Assembly: GCA_028583605.1 (NCBI GenBank)
Contig: CM053331.1
Span: 9,470,857 to 9,534,856 of the forward strand
DNA: 64,000 nucleotides
Direction: 5' to 3'
Source: Dastarcus helophoroides
Taxonomy: Eukaryota; Arthropoda; Insecta; Coleoptera; Bothrideridae
A program made the translations under genes and the position numbers. Below are positions 33,441-46,180 of this stretch, piece by piece (the first letter of the stretch is position 1; every line of letters starts with the position of its first letter). The notes beneath the pieces are model-generated. The model searched no databases and had not been told where the DNA came from. It saw nothing but the letters and a program-made list of their open reading frames with translations.

Positions 33441-35860
33441 TAGAATTACGTCAAAAAATACTTTGATTTAAACTTTCAGGATCTTCATATTTGAATTTTT
33501 TACTTGTGAACTCTAAAGGAGATAGCGTTTACTTGTTATTTATATGGAAAATTGACTTAAAATTTGAAACTTTAAATGGTACACTCTATATCACAGGTGC
33601 TGTTTCTTTTTAATTCTGAATATCAAAAGTATATTTATTAAATATTGGCTCAGACGGCTATGTGTTTCCTTAATAATATCCACAATTTTGTTGATCTGTT
33701 TGTGTATTTCTGAGCGGAACTAAGAGTTGAATGAAACTGCGGAAGACATATTTTTCAAGAAAATTGTAATTATTTCAAAATGATTAGAGATAAAGACAAA
33801 GTTATAATGACAAGATTTTGTTACAATAATACTAAAAACTAATAAAATATATATTACCCGAAAAACGGATGTTTAAGTTGAATAATCAAGACAAATATAT
33901 CTTGGTGAAACGGGCTGGTCCTTGGTTATAGATTGAAAAACTAGAGCAACTGTTGTTGTGTTAATCTTTCTTGGTTTCAGGAGACAAAATTTTATATCAG
34001 TTTTATAAGTCAAATTAAATTTTAATTAATTTTTGGTTGCGCCAAAAATATTTTCTCGGCATTGGCTCTTTTTAAAACTGTTTTCCTTTGTTCACCAATC
34101 ATATTGGATTTTGAGAATTAGATGGTTAGTCGACGTTGGCAAACAAATTGACGAATATTATCCATAGTTTTTTTGTTGGGTGTGCAGAGCGGTGTTTTTA
34201 TTATGACATCTAGTTGCAGTTACAATCTTATCTGCGAATTTAAAAATATTCTGCCACTTTAAATAACTAGCAATTTTTTATATTGATTTGGCTATTTCTT
34301 GAATTGATGTATGTACGTAGTGCGATGTTTTCATAATAAAACCTGAATTGACTGTCTTTTCTGGCAACTTAATATGTTATACCTTCTACAGCCTACTATA
34401 TTCTGGGGAATTTAAAGATTTATGTTTTCAGATATCAATTGGAAGATTACCATAGCTGAAATGTCGGTACTTTAAGTGAAAGTTATCTTTGTTATGACAT
34501 TTAAAGCAATTTTATATAAAAATTGCTTTAAAAGTGGTGAAAGTGAAAAAGTTAGGCATGGAAGATTAGATTATCTTCCCAATTCACGTAGATGATTTAT
34601 ATACACTGACAAAATCGTGGAGGTCCACCATTAAACAACAATAAACCAATACACACATAAACAAGTTAAGCTAACCGTCGACATCCATTTACCAAAGATT
34701 TTATGACTCATCAGAATCGACATTTTTGCATCTCTCGTATTAACCGAATTTGAATCCTTGTTACCACTTTGCATTCTGTAATTAAAAACAAAAGGCAACT
34801 ATGAATATACGGTTGTGAAAAAAAGAAAGTGGCGATGAAAAATCCAAATAAAATAAGTAGAAAATACTACTAATCCAGTGCAATTCAAACCAAGTTTTTA
34901 TTTGAATTTAATTTTAACTAGAGCACAAGGGTGAACGTCTAAATACAAATTCATTAATTACGGTTCCTCAAGAAAAACTTCTTCTCGCACCATTATTAGG
35001 TCTAAAAGCTCCGGATTAATAAAGTTAATGGAATAAACTTGTAGCAGATTTATATTTAATTTGCAAACAATGAGTCATTTATTTAATAGCGGTAATTAAT
35101 GTTGGAAAAAAATTATCTTTTTATTTCTTAGCTAGAAGAATTTTATTTACTACCTTATGTGATATTTTTGTATTGGATATTATTTACGGGAATTTATTTT
35201 TCGTTAAATTAACATAAATTAGTTTCAAGAATAATTTAGGTGTATGATATTAAACATTATAAAAAATTATATTAATGATCCTTTTTGATTTTATGTTCCT
35301 AATTTTAAGATAAAATTTTCACTAAGGTGCCACTTGCTATTAAAGCAAATTATCGCTAATTGTTTAAGTATGGGACAGCAATTTGGGGAAAAATGGGTAT
35401 TTCAAGGTCAAAATAAAAGTTCCAAGAAATTCATTAAAAAACCGAAAATTTCAGGAAATATTTGAAATTAAAATAAATTTCAAAATTTTATATTTCAATA
35501 TTTAACACATTTTGGATTGTATAATTCATAGGAACTTTACAAAATAATACCTTAAATCATCAGGAAATGTGTGAAATCATATCCATTATAAGCATTTTCA
35601 TTAACTAATTAGAAAATTTATAAATTTCTTAGGCAATGTGTCAAATGGATTTTTAAATATTTGATGAGATTTTAGACGGTGGATGAGAATTCTCATCGAT
35701 AAATGCCACCATTTCTGAAACGAATTGACTTACTACAAACTACGTTTCTAACTTCAAAAATGATGTATTTCCCATATAAATTTTTACTCCTTTCTACCCC
35801 CTTAAAGGACTAATTGCCAAAGAATCGGAAACAACAAAGTTTTATTTCTAAATCGAAGGA
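33441..35860. other. 2.4 kb unassigned DNA
   Basis: No repeat partners found in the window and no frame above the short background level. Composition is AT-rich but not oligomeric, so this may be genuinely unique intron or intergenic DNA. It contains a palindrome at 34500-34532. Confidence 0.45.
34500..34532. repeat. 33-bp palindrome
   Basis: TTTAAAGCAATTTT and AAAAATTGCTTTAAA are reverse complements around ATAT. It could extrude as a small hairpin; no function is implied. Confidence 0.8.
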
Positions 35861-35866
35861 ATCGGT

Positions 35867-36083
35867 GAGACTAACAACAGTACAAGTCCAAATGTTTGAA
35901 TGTTGGAAAAATAAAAAAAATATGTTTACTCTGTTTGTTATGCTTCCTATAAGTTTGGCAGGTACAGGCAGGTTTTAGTATATCCCTTCAGGTACCCTTT
36001 AAACAAAAAATGAAATTTATTAGTTTATGCATTTTTTTAATATCCACAAAAACGAATCTGGACTTGTACTGTTCTTAAGCTCA
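35867..36083. repeat. Dispersed TIR repeat, AACAGTACAAGTCC family, copy 2
   Basis: Starts GAGACTAACAACAGTACAAG and ends GGACTTGTACTGTTCTTAAG, so the ends are inverted copies of each other over about 23 bp. It is 217 bp long with a non-coding interior. The terminal motif is shared with 29485-29700 and 36630-36893. Confidence 0.75.
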
Positions 36084-36629
36084 ATAGTGGGGAGGTTATT
36101 AGAATTTTTCGCGAAGTTTGCATAAAAACATAAGAATATGATGGTAAAGCATATTTTATTGAACAAAAATAATCGGATTTAGTTACCAGCACCACCACCT
36201 TCTCCAAATTAATGGTTCTCCAGGATATTATAAGATAAAAAAACTTTTACCGTTCCCTTCTATGTTTTTCATTAAATGTTTTATATCATTCAATTTCTTT
36301 TTGTTAATTGGCACTGGTTCAAAACATGCTTTAGTGGTAGAAATATACGGACTCTCATTTTGTTTTAGAAACTTTAAAGTATAAGGATTAATCATTAAAA
36401 CCTAAGCATTTAACACAGCTTGGAAATAATTTGCTACTATTCTACAGATTGTTTTTACTTTGTAGTCCACAATTCTTAAAATCAAGCAGATGGGTCTATA
36501 TGAAGTGATAGTTATAGTAAATGTTTTTTTTTTTCTGGAATTTTCAGACACTGCCTCATATTTATCTGGAAGATATATAGGATCACATCTTCTGATTAAT
36601 TTTTTTTAGCCTGAAATGCCAATAAAACA
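36084..36629. other. Unassigned DNA
   Basis: Spacer between two members of the AACAGTACAAGTCC family. No gene or further repeat seen. Confidence 0.35.
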
Positions 36630-36893
36630 TCTGAGCCTGATTATAAATCGTACCGAATCGCCATATGTTGAGATTAAGAACAGTACAAGTCCAGAACACA
36701 GAACAGTTCAAGTCCAGGACTTGTACTGTTCCTACACTTAATGCAGTGCGACAAACTCTGGAAAGGGCATTAATAAGGTGGCTTTACTAGTGTTTTTCTA
36801 TTGATTCGATGCAGCTTCGTATTTAAAACAAAATGGTTATGATAGATGAAAATGTCAAATTTTGGACTTGTATTATTCCTAATCTCACCGATT
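36630..36893 (-). repeat. Dispersed TIR repeat, AACAGTACAAGTCC family, copy 3
   Basis: GAGATTAAGAACAGTACAAG at 36670 is mirrored by GGACTTGTATTATTCCTAAT near 36864. A second, internal inverted pair (GAACAGTTCAAGTCC against GGACTTGTACTGTTC) lies at 36700-36735. Similarity to 29485-29700 in reverse extends past the terminal repeat on both sides, to 36631 and 36893, so the full element is larger than the inverted repeats suggest. Confidence 0.7.
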
Positions 36894-36963
36894 CAAATCT
36901 AAACGCGAATTTCTCTATTTCTTGTTTTAAAAATGACGAATTAGTCATGCACAAAGCAAAATT

Positions 36964-37110
36964 TCTTGACTTGCTGTCTAACTTCTTGTCTTGTCTTGCT
37001 GCTTGCTGAGCAAGACAAAAAGTTGCTTTATCTTTTATCTTGACAATTACTTGCTCATTTGATTCTTGTCTTGTTAGCAAGAGTCTTGCTTTTTCTTGTT
37101 CTTGCTGGAT
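36964..37110. repeat. Cluster of CTTG/CAAG words
   Basis: TTGACTTGCTGTC, TTGTCTTGTCTTGCTGCTTG, CTTGTTAGCAAGAG and TTGCTTTTTCTTGTTCTTG follow closely: an irregular pentamer-based repeat. A second cluster of the same words is at 38863-38940. Confidence 0.6.
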
Positions 37111-37259
37111 TGTTTATTTACGCATAAGCAACAAAAAAAAGTTCAGAATTAATTGCGACACAATCAGTTTAAAAAATACATTACCTATAACAAATATAAT
37201 GACCAAAGAAAACGATAAATTGGCGATGTGTGTTCTCAAAAGAAAAACCCTCTTACAAT

Positions 37260-38190
37260 TTCTAAAAGAAATCAAAATTTTTCAATAAAAATCCAAATTT
37301 CGGGAAAAAATTAAACCAAAAAATGATATCTATTAACTTTAAGTCTTAAATTTAAACTGAAAAGTTTCGAGAAAAAATGTTTATAGAAAAAACACTCCAA
37401 ATTGAAAAATAAGTAATAATTTTATGTGTTTTTTTCTTGGAATATCTGTCTTATTCGCGAAATCTGAAGTTCAAGTTTCAAAATTTAACTTTATATTAAA
37501 AAATTCAATTCTACAACTAAAATTCCAAACAGTTTTTTTATATAAAGATTTAATAAATTATAAATTGCGAGAAAACAATCAACGTTTAAACATTTTATTT
37601 GGAATTTATAATTTATCGACATTAGATAATTAAATTTAAATTTTTTAGAGTTTTCATTTCGAAGTCAAATTTTTCGATGTTACAATTAAATTTTAGATTT
37701 TGTTTCTAAAATTGCGATAATATGCAGTAAAAATATTAAATTCGAAATTTCAAGCGAAAGCTTAAGCAGAAAATTTGGAAGAAAATTCAAATTTTTAAAA
37801 ATTGCGAAATATTTTAGGAAAACTTCAATATGTAAAATCATAAATTTTATGTTGAAATTAAAAATGTCAATATTTTAAGGAAACTTCGAGTTTTTTCAAA
37901 AATGTTTAACTTTTTCTAAAATTCTGAATATATGATTTTAAACAAGTGTAATGGTTTAACTAATTTTACTTTTCAGAGTGGACTTTATCGATTCTAAATT
38001 TAAACTTTTGACTTTGTTTTCCGAAATTTTTAGTTCAAATTCAAACTTTTGAGTTGAGTTTCACGGGAATGAATTTTGCAAATTAACTCAAAATGTTTAG
38101 AAGAAATTGAGTCAAAGTCAAAATTTTGTGGCTTAATTCTAATTTTAAAAAATGAATAAAAATTTTAAAAAGAAAATGAAAATTTAAAAA
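37260..38190. repeat. AT-rich oligomeric block, mixed orientation
   Basis: AAATTTCGGGAAAAAATT and TTTCGAAGTCAAATTTTTCG style sequence with no gene. Interrupted by the LINE 3' end that follows. Confidence 0.5.
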
Positions 38191-38194
38191 ATAA

Positions 38195-38565
38195 AATTCT
38201 GGATTCTGGATTCGTTGTGGGTTGCCTAAAGTTTAGGCCAGCACTTAGGCCACCCTTTCCGGGCCCATTGTGCTATCCCCGTTATTGAGGTGTCCTTGGT
38301 CATTCATTCAGCCACCCAACCTTGTTGAGAAACTGAAGAACGTCCCTTGGATGCGCCTCTCTCAAACTGGCCACACTAGGCCAGAAGTTCCCCAGCGTGG
38401 ATCCTCTGATTGATGCTAGTGCCGGGCAGTGACACATCACGTGCTCGACACTCTCATCTTCTTCTAAACACCCTTTGCAGCTCGGGTCGTTTATAATTCG
38501 CATTCTGTGGAGGTGTTTGTTTAATCGACAGTGACCTGCCCATATCCCTACGAGAATAAAATTAT
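38195..38565 (-). mobile_element. 5'-truncated LINE with RNase H-type C-terminus
   Basis: The minus-strand frame from 38560 to the stop at 38300 gives GIWAGHCRLNKHLHRM, then DPSCKGCLEEDESVEHVMCH and CPALASIRG, and ends with FLNKVGWLNE. The Cys-x2-Cys and His-x4-Cys spacing after an RNase H-like end is typical of I/R1/Jockey-group LINEs that carry RNase H. About 100 bp of 3' UTR follow, ending in a repeated GGATTC/GAATCC word near 38195-38215. All upstream domains are missing. Not the same family as the LINEs at 14.5, 24.2 or 29.7 kb. Confidence 0.85.
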
Positions 38566-38569
38566 AAAG

Positions 38570-40400
38570 TTGGAAAAGCTTTCAAAATGTCTAAGAAAAA
38601 ACTCAAAATTCAGGGCAAAATTAAATTTTCTTCAAAATTTCAGGTTTTAGGAATTTTATATTATTCATGGTGGACTCTTATTGGTCGGAAACATTATGTT
38701 TATTAATTTTATTTAACAAATAAAATTTAATTTAAATATTTCCAAACTGTGTCGTAGAAATGTTAGATAAAATTAATAAAGAAATTTATTAGTTGTAAAG
38801 GGTTTGTATATTTAAAAGTTTAAAAACACTATTCTAGAGCTTATTTAAGGAAACAATTAAAAAAGCAAGAAATATTGCTTCTTGTTAAGTTTTTGATAAA
38901 AAATCTTGTTCTTGCTAAAAGAACTTATTGTCTTGTCTTATTTTGGCTCAAAATTTTGTTAAGTTATTTATGTTTAAGACTTTTAGGAAATAAATGTTCA
39001 AAAATCCTTTCGTAGTGCCCAGTGCTCATATACAACCAATAGTTATTTTTCATTTTTTTGCATTATTAGAATTTTAACATATTACAAACTTCTGGAGACG
39101 AAAGTTAAAATTTAGAATGAGGAATCTCTCAAAACTTCCAAAAAAACTTGCCCGAAATTATTGCTGCTTTTATTAAAATGTCCGCCTTGTTTTGATAAAA
39201 TAAAAGAAAATAATAAGACAAGAGGTAATGAAGCCAAATTCCAACAAAAGAGTTTAAATTTCCAAAAATGTTTTTTTGCGTAATTTTCACTTTTTTGTTT
39301 AAGTTTTGATGTAAATTTTAAAAGTTAGAGGAAAAACTTGGAATTATATGTGTGTAGAAGTACATATATTTCCCTCGATTTTTTAATTTTTCTATTAAAA
39401 TTTTGGCCTATTTTCAAGAACGTAAAGAAGTAAAAATTTCAATGATCAGAAAATGTCGAATTTGGACATAAAACTCAATTTTCTCTAAAAAAATTAAACA
39501 CTTAAAAAAACTATAAAAAAACAATCTCCAAATTTAAAATTAATTTAAAACATTTTAAAAAAAGTTGAATTATTTAGCAGAAAATCAAATTCTGAGCAAA
39601 AAAATTTAAATTTTAAATAAACTTGAAAACAAACTGAAAGTAAGAGGAATGTTAAAGGTCAAGATTTCGAGCAAAAGACCAATTTAGAAAAGCCAAATTT
39701 TGGGCAAAATGTGAAATGTTCAAAAACAAAGATACATTCAGATAGAAGAATCTAGAAATTTTCAGAAAAAGACGGGTCTCAAAAAGAAAGATAACATTTC
39801 TCAAGGCGCCTTCACATCAATAAAAATTTATGTTATTTGTTGTATTTAACACAAATAGCGAGGTTATGTCCAAGGTCTTTGCCTTATAATCCAAGGTGTT
39901 TGGACTGAATTTGGGGAGTTTACTATGCAAACCAACAAATTCGGTGATACTACGCTCAAAATAATTAATCAGGTCGCAAAATAATTGCCACTGCCTCCAA
40001 AATATATAGTTTTTTAAATCTTAAAATACAACACAAATGTTTGTTGATGACAAATTTTGCAGAAAAGAATTTTGAGAAAGAAAGATCAAAATTTCGATAA
40101 AAAAACACAAATTGCAAGACAAAAGTAAAAACCTGCAACAATTTAATAGGTTGAATTTTAAAAGAAAGTCATTTTGGAAAAAAAACCAATTTTGAGAAAT
40201 AAATAGCTTCCAGAAATTTGGATTTGAATAAAATTATTTTTAAAAAGGGCTAAATTTTTAAAAAGAAAAGAAGTTTCGAAAAAGAGATACGTTTTATAAT
40301 TTGAAAAAAATCAGAATTTTGAAAAAGCTCGAAATTCATAAAAAGATTAGAATCTTCTATCTTCTATGAGTTTGAAATAAAAAGAATTATTAAATAAAGG
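38570..40400 (-). repeat. AT-rich oligomeric block
   Basis: Mixed to 39100, then A-rich on the plus strand with AAAAATTTGAAA and TTTTGAGAAAGAAAG units. A less biased patch lies at 39800-40010. The CTTG cluster at 38863-38940 is inside it. No gene seen. Confidence 0.5.
38863..38940. repeat. Second CTTG/CAAG cluster
   Basis: AGCAAGAAATATTGCTTCTTG, ATCTTGTTCTTGCT and TTGTCTTGTCTTA repeat the words seen at 36964-37110. The two clusters bracket the LINE RNase H fragment and might be arms of one older element. Confidence 0.5.
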
Positions 40401-40796
40401 GCTAATCATTAAGTAGAATTAACTTTCTTCCGATAATGTTGATAGTTCTTAAGAAATGGTTTTTAAGGGGTTTTTGTTTCTGTTTCTATTTAAAGTTTAG
40501 TAACTTAATCTATCAATATTTTAATTATGTATACATATGTCACCTTTATTAAAAGAAGATATTGGATAGTGACAATGTGTAATTATAAATTCAAGGCAAC
40601 CGACCATTTGACATTTATGTCAAGTCCACATTCACCCCCAAAAACACGAATTACACCATCTATGATTGAACAGAACACACTCAATAAAAACTTATGAATT
40701 AAGAATTAAGTCAAGCAAAAGGTTCGAACATTTAGTGAGCTCTGACCACTCATCCATAATGTGCATTGTGTAAATTATAAAAATATAATCCTTATT
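40401..40796. other. Unassigned DNA
   Basis: No frame or repeat partner noted. Confidence 0.3.
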
Positions 40797-40860
40797 GATA
40801 TATAAATGCGAAAGTGTGTTTGTCTGTCTCTTTGTCCGCTTCACTGTTGCCAGATCTCAA
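40797..40860 (-). mobile_element. 3' tail of an RTE/SINE-type retroposon, interrupted
   Basis: GATATATAAATGCGAAAGTG then TGTTTGTCTGTCTCTTTGTC is the reverse complement of the common insect retroposon tail ...GACAGACAAACACACTTTCGCATTTAT. It belongs with the tail scrap at 28540-28617. The palindromic transposon at 40892 lies 30 bp away. Confidence 0.55.
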
Positions 40861-40891
40861 GCACTTTTTCGATTTTCTACTCTCGCGTATA

Positions 40892-42269
40892 CAGAGTGGA
40901 CCATAAGTAATGGTACATAGAGCAAGAGTATAAAAATAACGTGATTTAACCACATTTACCTTATACCAAAAGTTGATATTAACAGAGATAGAGGGTGTCA
41001 AAGTTGAAAAAAAAATGTGTTTTTTTTTGCATAACTGATGAACACATTTTATTATAGACAAGAAATTTGGCATAGGGGGGTTTCTTTGGTCCAGAAATTC
41101 TAATTTGCTAACAGATTGTCAGTAACTCATAGGGGGCGCCACCTGCGCCACCTTTTATTATTCTAAAGGATCATAATTTTTTGTGTCTTCATGTGCACTT
41201 ATTTTAAATAGATTTTTTTATTTACTTACATTTTTTACGTAAAAAAGATATACTTTCTAAATGTTGATTCAAGCAACGGTTTTCAAGATATTTGCCTTCA
41301 AAATTCGCTGTACGTTTATTTTAAGTTATGTAAAAGTGAATTTTTCGCAGTATTTATCAAAATAAAAGTAATACAATTGACTCTAAAATAGTTTAGTTTA
41401 TAGCAAATATTACTCAACTGACATTATTATAACACATATTTTTTAAATTTCTAAAGCAAATTTAGATAAAATACCAAAATAAAATTTATTTTCAAAAATA
41501 GGTATGTGGGAAATGACCTTTTTCATGTAAAGGGATTGTAAACAATTAAAAATCTGGCTGTCTTTTATTGAAAGTCATCTCCAAATATCTGCTTTGACCA
41601 CCCAGTCTATTAAAATTTTCTTGTGCGTACTCAGAGATCATATCTCACATATCTATGTTAGAAAATTAATTTCGTCTTAATTTTTTGCATTTTCTTTATA
41701 GAGATTTTTAAAATTTAGGTAATAATTTTGTCAGAAAAATAATATTTGCCCTAAATTAATTTCAAAGCTGTTTTGTGATTACTTTTTTTTCAAGCCTACT
41801 TCGAAAATTTAATATCTTAGTAATTTAAAACCAAGGCACGTCAAGTTTTAAAGGTAAATATCTTGGAAACGGTTGTTCGTATCAACTTTCAGAAGGTACA
41901 CCTTTTTTACGTAAAAAATATGGGGAAACAAAATGACTTATCTAAAATAAATATACGTGGATGCACAAAAAAGTTATGATGATTTAGAATTATGCAGGAT
42001 AACGCAGGTAGCGCCCCCTATCAACTATTGGTAATATGTTAACAAATTAGAATTTGTCGACTTAAGAAACCCTCTTGTGCCAAATTTCGTGCCTATATTA
42101 CAATTCATTCCATAATTATACGAAAAAACTGAATTTTTTTTTTCAATTTTGACATCTTGTATCTCTGGTAATATCAATTTTTGGTAAAAAGTAAATGCAG
42201 CTAAATCACATTATTTTTATTCGAAAAATCCACCATTGTTCTGTGTACCATTACTTATGGTCCACCGTG
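40892..42269. mobile_element. Palindromic TA-flanked transposon, 1.38 kb, non-autonomous
   Basis: Starts CAGAGTGGACCATAAGTAAT and ends ATTACTTATGGTCCACCGTG, with TA on each side (40890-40891 and 42270-42271), the Tc1/mariner target. The inverted arms remain alignable for about 470 bp each, including TTTTTTACGTAAAAAAG and GGGGGCGCCACCTGCG against its counterpart. Only about 480 bp in the middle (41340-41820) is unpaired, and I see no transposase in it. It is a relative of the 49144 element, with which it shares the GGGCGCCACCTGCG and TTTTACGTAAAAAAG segments. Confidence 0.85.
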
Positions 42270-42339
42270 TATAGCACAACAACTTTTCTATGTAAAAAGC
42301 TTGGCAATGACGACAAAATGACATCGTCATCTAACGACG

Positions 42340-44480
42340 AGGGTTCATGTATTTAAAAAATCAAAATTTTGAGAAAAATCCAATTTTTCAAATTAATCAA
42401 AATTTTCAAAAAGAGTAAAAGTTTTATGTTTTTTTAAATAAAAATCCAGTTTATTACATAACAGTCAAAGCTTCAAAAAAAATTGAAATTTTTGAAGAGT
42501 GGAAATTTTCACAAAAAATTGAAATTTTGGAAACAGTTTAAAGGGAAAAGCCAAAATTTGATGATAAACGATATAGATTTTCAAAAAAGTGAATATTCCA
42601 AAGAAACTTCTAAACAATCAAAATTTTAATAAAAATCCAATTTTTGATAAAAGTGGAAATTTTCAAAAAACAAAATCGAATTTTCAATTCTTCAAATAAA
42701 AATATCATTTACTACATAAAAGTCGAAGTTTTGAAAAAAATAAACTTTTTAAATAATAGTCGAAATTTTCAGAAAAAATTGAAATTTTGAAAGTTGCAAT
42801 TCTGGAAAAAAACATCTAAAAAAAAGTCGAAATTTGTGACAAAAGGTCAAGATTCAAAAAAAGTAAACATTCTTAAAAACAGTTCGAAAATTTCAAAATT
42901 GAAATTGTAAGAAAAATCCAACTTTTCAAAAAAGCAAAAATTAAAAAAAAAAGTCGAATTTTTCAAATTTTTAAATAAAAAACCCATTTGTTACATAAAA
43001 GTCGAAATTTTTAAAAAATGGCAAAACCTCAAGAGATACTCAAAAATTTAAATAGAAGCGCAAATTAAAAAAGAAGTAAAAATTTAGGGAAATCAAAATT
43101 TTGTATTAAAATTATCAAAAAATTGGAAAATGAGTCTAAATTGTGGAACAGCCGAAATTTACAAATTAGGCTAAAATTTGAAAAAAATGGAAATTAAAAA
43201 AAATGGAAAATTGGAAATTCAAGATTTCTAAATATAAGGACAAAATGTTTAAAGAAGTCAAGATTTTTAATAGAAATCGAAGTCGATTTAAAAAGTCGAA
43301 ACGAGGGAAAGCTGAAATTTCAAAAAAAAATTAAATTTAGAATGGAAATGTTTTATAAAAATCAAATTTAAAAGCAGTCAAGTTCGCAAAAAAGTTAAAA
43401 TTTCGAGTCAAAATTTTAAAAAACTTTGCAAAAAGATGTTAATGTTGAAAATAAGTAAAAATTTTCAAAAGTATAATCAAAAATGTGATAGAAAGTCAAA
43501 ATTTTTGAAAAAAAGTCCGAGATAAAGTCAAAATATTAAAAATTTAAACTTCTGTAAAGCAACTTTTAAGAAAAGAAATTATTTAACAAAAACAGAAGTT
43601 ATCATAAAACGCTTCCAAAAAAGAAAATCAAAATATACCCAAAAATCATTATTTTAAAGCTGAAATTTTCAAAAAAAGTCAAAATTTTCCAAATAAGTCA
43701 AAATTTCAAAAAAGACTGAAGTTTTGGAAGTCGAATGAAAAAATGTCCACATTCTGATAAATAGTTGATATTTTAAAATTTTGAGAAAAAATTTCAAATT
43801 TTCGATAAAAAGTTGAAGTTTTAGAATAAAGGCGAATTTTCAGGATCAAAAATTTGATCAAAAGAGCGGTTAAAGAAAACGTGTAATTTTGAAAAAAAAT
43901 GAAAAATTTTCAAAAATGGATGGTTTAGAAAAAACTTCTAAATTTTCAGAGAAACAGCGGACTTGAAAAAAATGATTTTTTTGAAAGAAAAAAGTCGAAT
44001 ATTAATAATAAAACGAAACTTTACAAAAAAAATCGTCTTTTTATAAAGCCCGAAGATGGAAGTTGACTTTCAATGAGGCATATCATCTGTTTAAAAATGT
44101 CGAAATTTTCATAAAATTATAAATGGAAATTCCCCGAAATAAGGTTACATTTCAAGGGAAAATTCAAATTTAAGGTAAAAGGGTAAAATGTTAGAAATAA
44201 TCAATTTCTTAAATTTGGATTAGAAAAGCAAGAAGAATTTAGAAAAAAGGAAAGGACCCATTTTAAAAAGAAAGTCGAAAATAAAAAACCAATATCTTGA
44301 GAAAAATGTATTAATGGAAAGTGGACATTTTCCTAAAATATTTGAAATAAAAGGCTAATTTTTGAGAATAAAATCATAATTTCTAAAAATGACTAATTTT
44401 GAAAAAAAATTGAAATTTCAAGGCAAAGACCAATTTTGATATAAATATCGAAATTTCTAGATAAGAGTCCACTGTTTTTC
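42340..44480 (-). repeat. A-rich oligomeric block, 2.1 kb
   Basis: Plus strand is dominated by AAAAAAGTCGAAATTTT and AAAATTTTCAAAAAA units, the mirror of the T-rich blocks. It begins shortly after the palindromic transposon. No gene seen. Confidence 0.65.
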
Positions 44481-46180
44481 TCTTAAACACACAGAGAGAA
44501 GTTATTTAAAAAAAATCACCAAATCGTAGACAAAATGTTGGTCGAAAGAAATTATTGAATAAATTTTAGTTTAATGTCAGATTAAATTTCTAAAAAAAAT
44601 TGTTGTAGTTAAGTTTTTATTAAAACTTTCGACATTTATTTACTTTGGCTTGCGTTATATTTCAGAATATAATTTCTTTAAAGAAAAATTCTGAATATCT
44701 GAGAAAGTCAAAATTTAAGGAAAAAACCTGAAATCTCCAAACAAAATTTTTAAAAATTTCGATTCACTCAATGTGATCTTGAAATCACAATTTCAAGGAA
44801 AAACTGCACAATCTACACAAAAAGATCTAAATTTCGAATTTAGACAATTTAATTTGCACCTTTTTTGTCTTTTTGGCACTGAAACTTAAAAGTGTTGGAA
44901 AATAAAATCAGATTTTGCACAGAACTCTTAACCCAAAATAAATATTATCAAATCCAATTTTTCTCGCATTATTATCAAATTTCAATTTCAGTTAAAACTA
45001 ATACATAAAAATTCCCTCGGTTAGGCCTTTTTGGCGAAATCTAATTATCCCGCGAGTAGAAAGTTTGCGTTTTAAAAAATTGACGAGGAGTCGATATTGT
45101 TAAAAAATCTCTAATTATGTCTGCAGCGTTCACTTGTTAATTCGCTAAGGAAGATAGCTGCGATTTTAATTATAATCACCAAAGTTTCCGGCTTTCAACG
45201 AAATTCCTATTACGAACAAATTGAGACATCTAAGCACTTAGATCCTAATTATGAATTTGCCCCAGCATAAAGTATTCAAAATTTAATATTAAAGATTAAT
45301 ATATCTTCATCCTATTTATTATCTTCGAAGCATATTTTAAATTATTTCCGCTTCTGGAAGTCGCAATTAACATGCTTTCTGAGACAAGTTGTAAACTTCG
45401 TTCGGAAAATATTGGAAGGCATAGTATTCAAATTTTAGTTAAGGTAAGGCAATATATAGTTGTTTGTACATATATAAAGGCAACTTTAATGAAAATTAAT
45501 GTTCACGATATTCCAAATTAACATGCAGATACCATTTAAAGTTCCAAATTAGCGGTAACAGCAAAGGACTGTGTGGAAACCTTGCTTTGACTAATTTTAT
45601 GAAATTCGTGATAAACTTTCACTAAAATATTATTTGTAGCGTGCCCAAATTATGGTAGACTTATTACATGAGCAACTTTTGTCCTCCTTATCAAATTACA
45701 TCCAGCTTTTGTCTCAAAAAAAATAGTCAAAGTTCTATGTCTTTTGAATGACATACCATATAAAGCGATATAAAGCATTAATGTTGATCCCTAAATTCCA
45801 CTAAGAATCTACAGCGGAACCCATCACACCATGCACATAGAACTTGCGTTTTGAGTTAGTTTTTAGTCTTTTTTCTCAAAGTTAAGTTCATCATCGGCAT
45901 CCGCACTTACCAACGCACTGTAAATTACTGTGCAAGTATATTGCTTGTGTTTAGAAATGAATGTCAAAGTATTAGAGTGGGTAAGCATCCGTTATAATTA
46001 CAAGGTACGCTACCAAGCGTGCGTCCATCAGGTCGACATTTATTTTTGTGTTTGACGTTTCAGTATTGAATATTGTGCAATATTTTTGAGGCTAACAAGT
46101 AAATTTTGTTTGTTTTTTTGATTTGTAATAACTAGATGGTAAATACGTAAATTAAACTAAATCAGTTAGCTATTAAATGT
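44481..46180. other. Unassigned DNA
   Basis: AT-rich but largely non-oligomeric, with short frames only. A donor-like GTAAGT on the minus strand near 45910 has no defensible exon upstream. No repeat partner seen. Confidence 0.35.

Noticed and set aside
41340..41820. Transposase remnant in the centre of the 40892 element
   Set aside because: A few phrases could be forced onto the family C-terminus, but no run of conserved residues survives in any frame.
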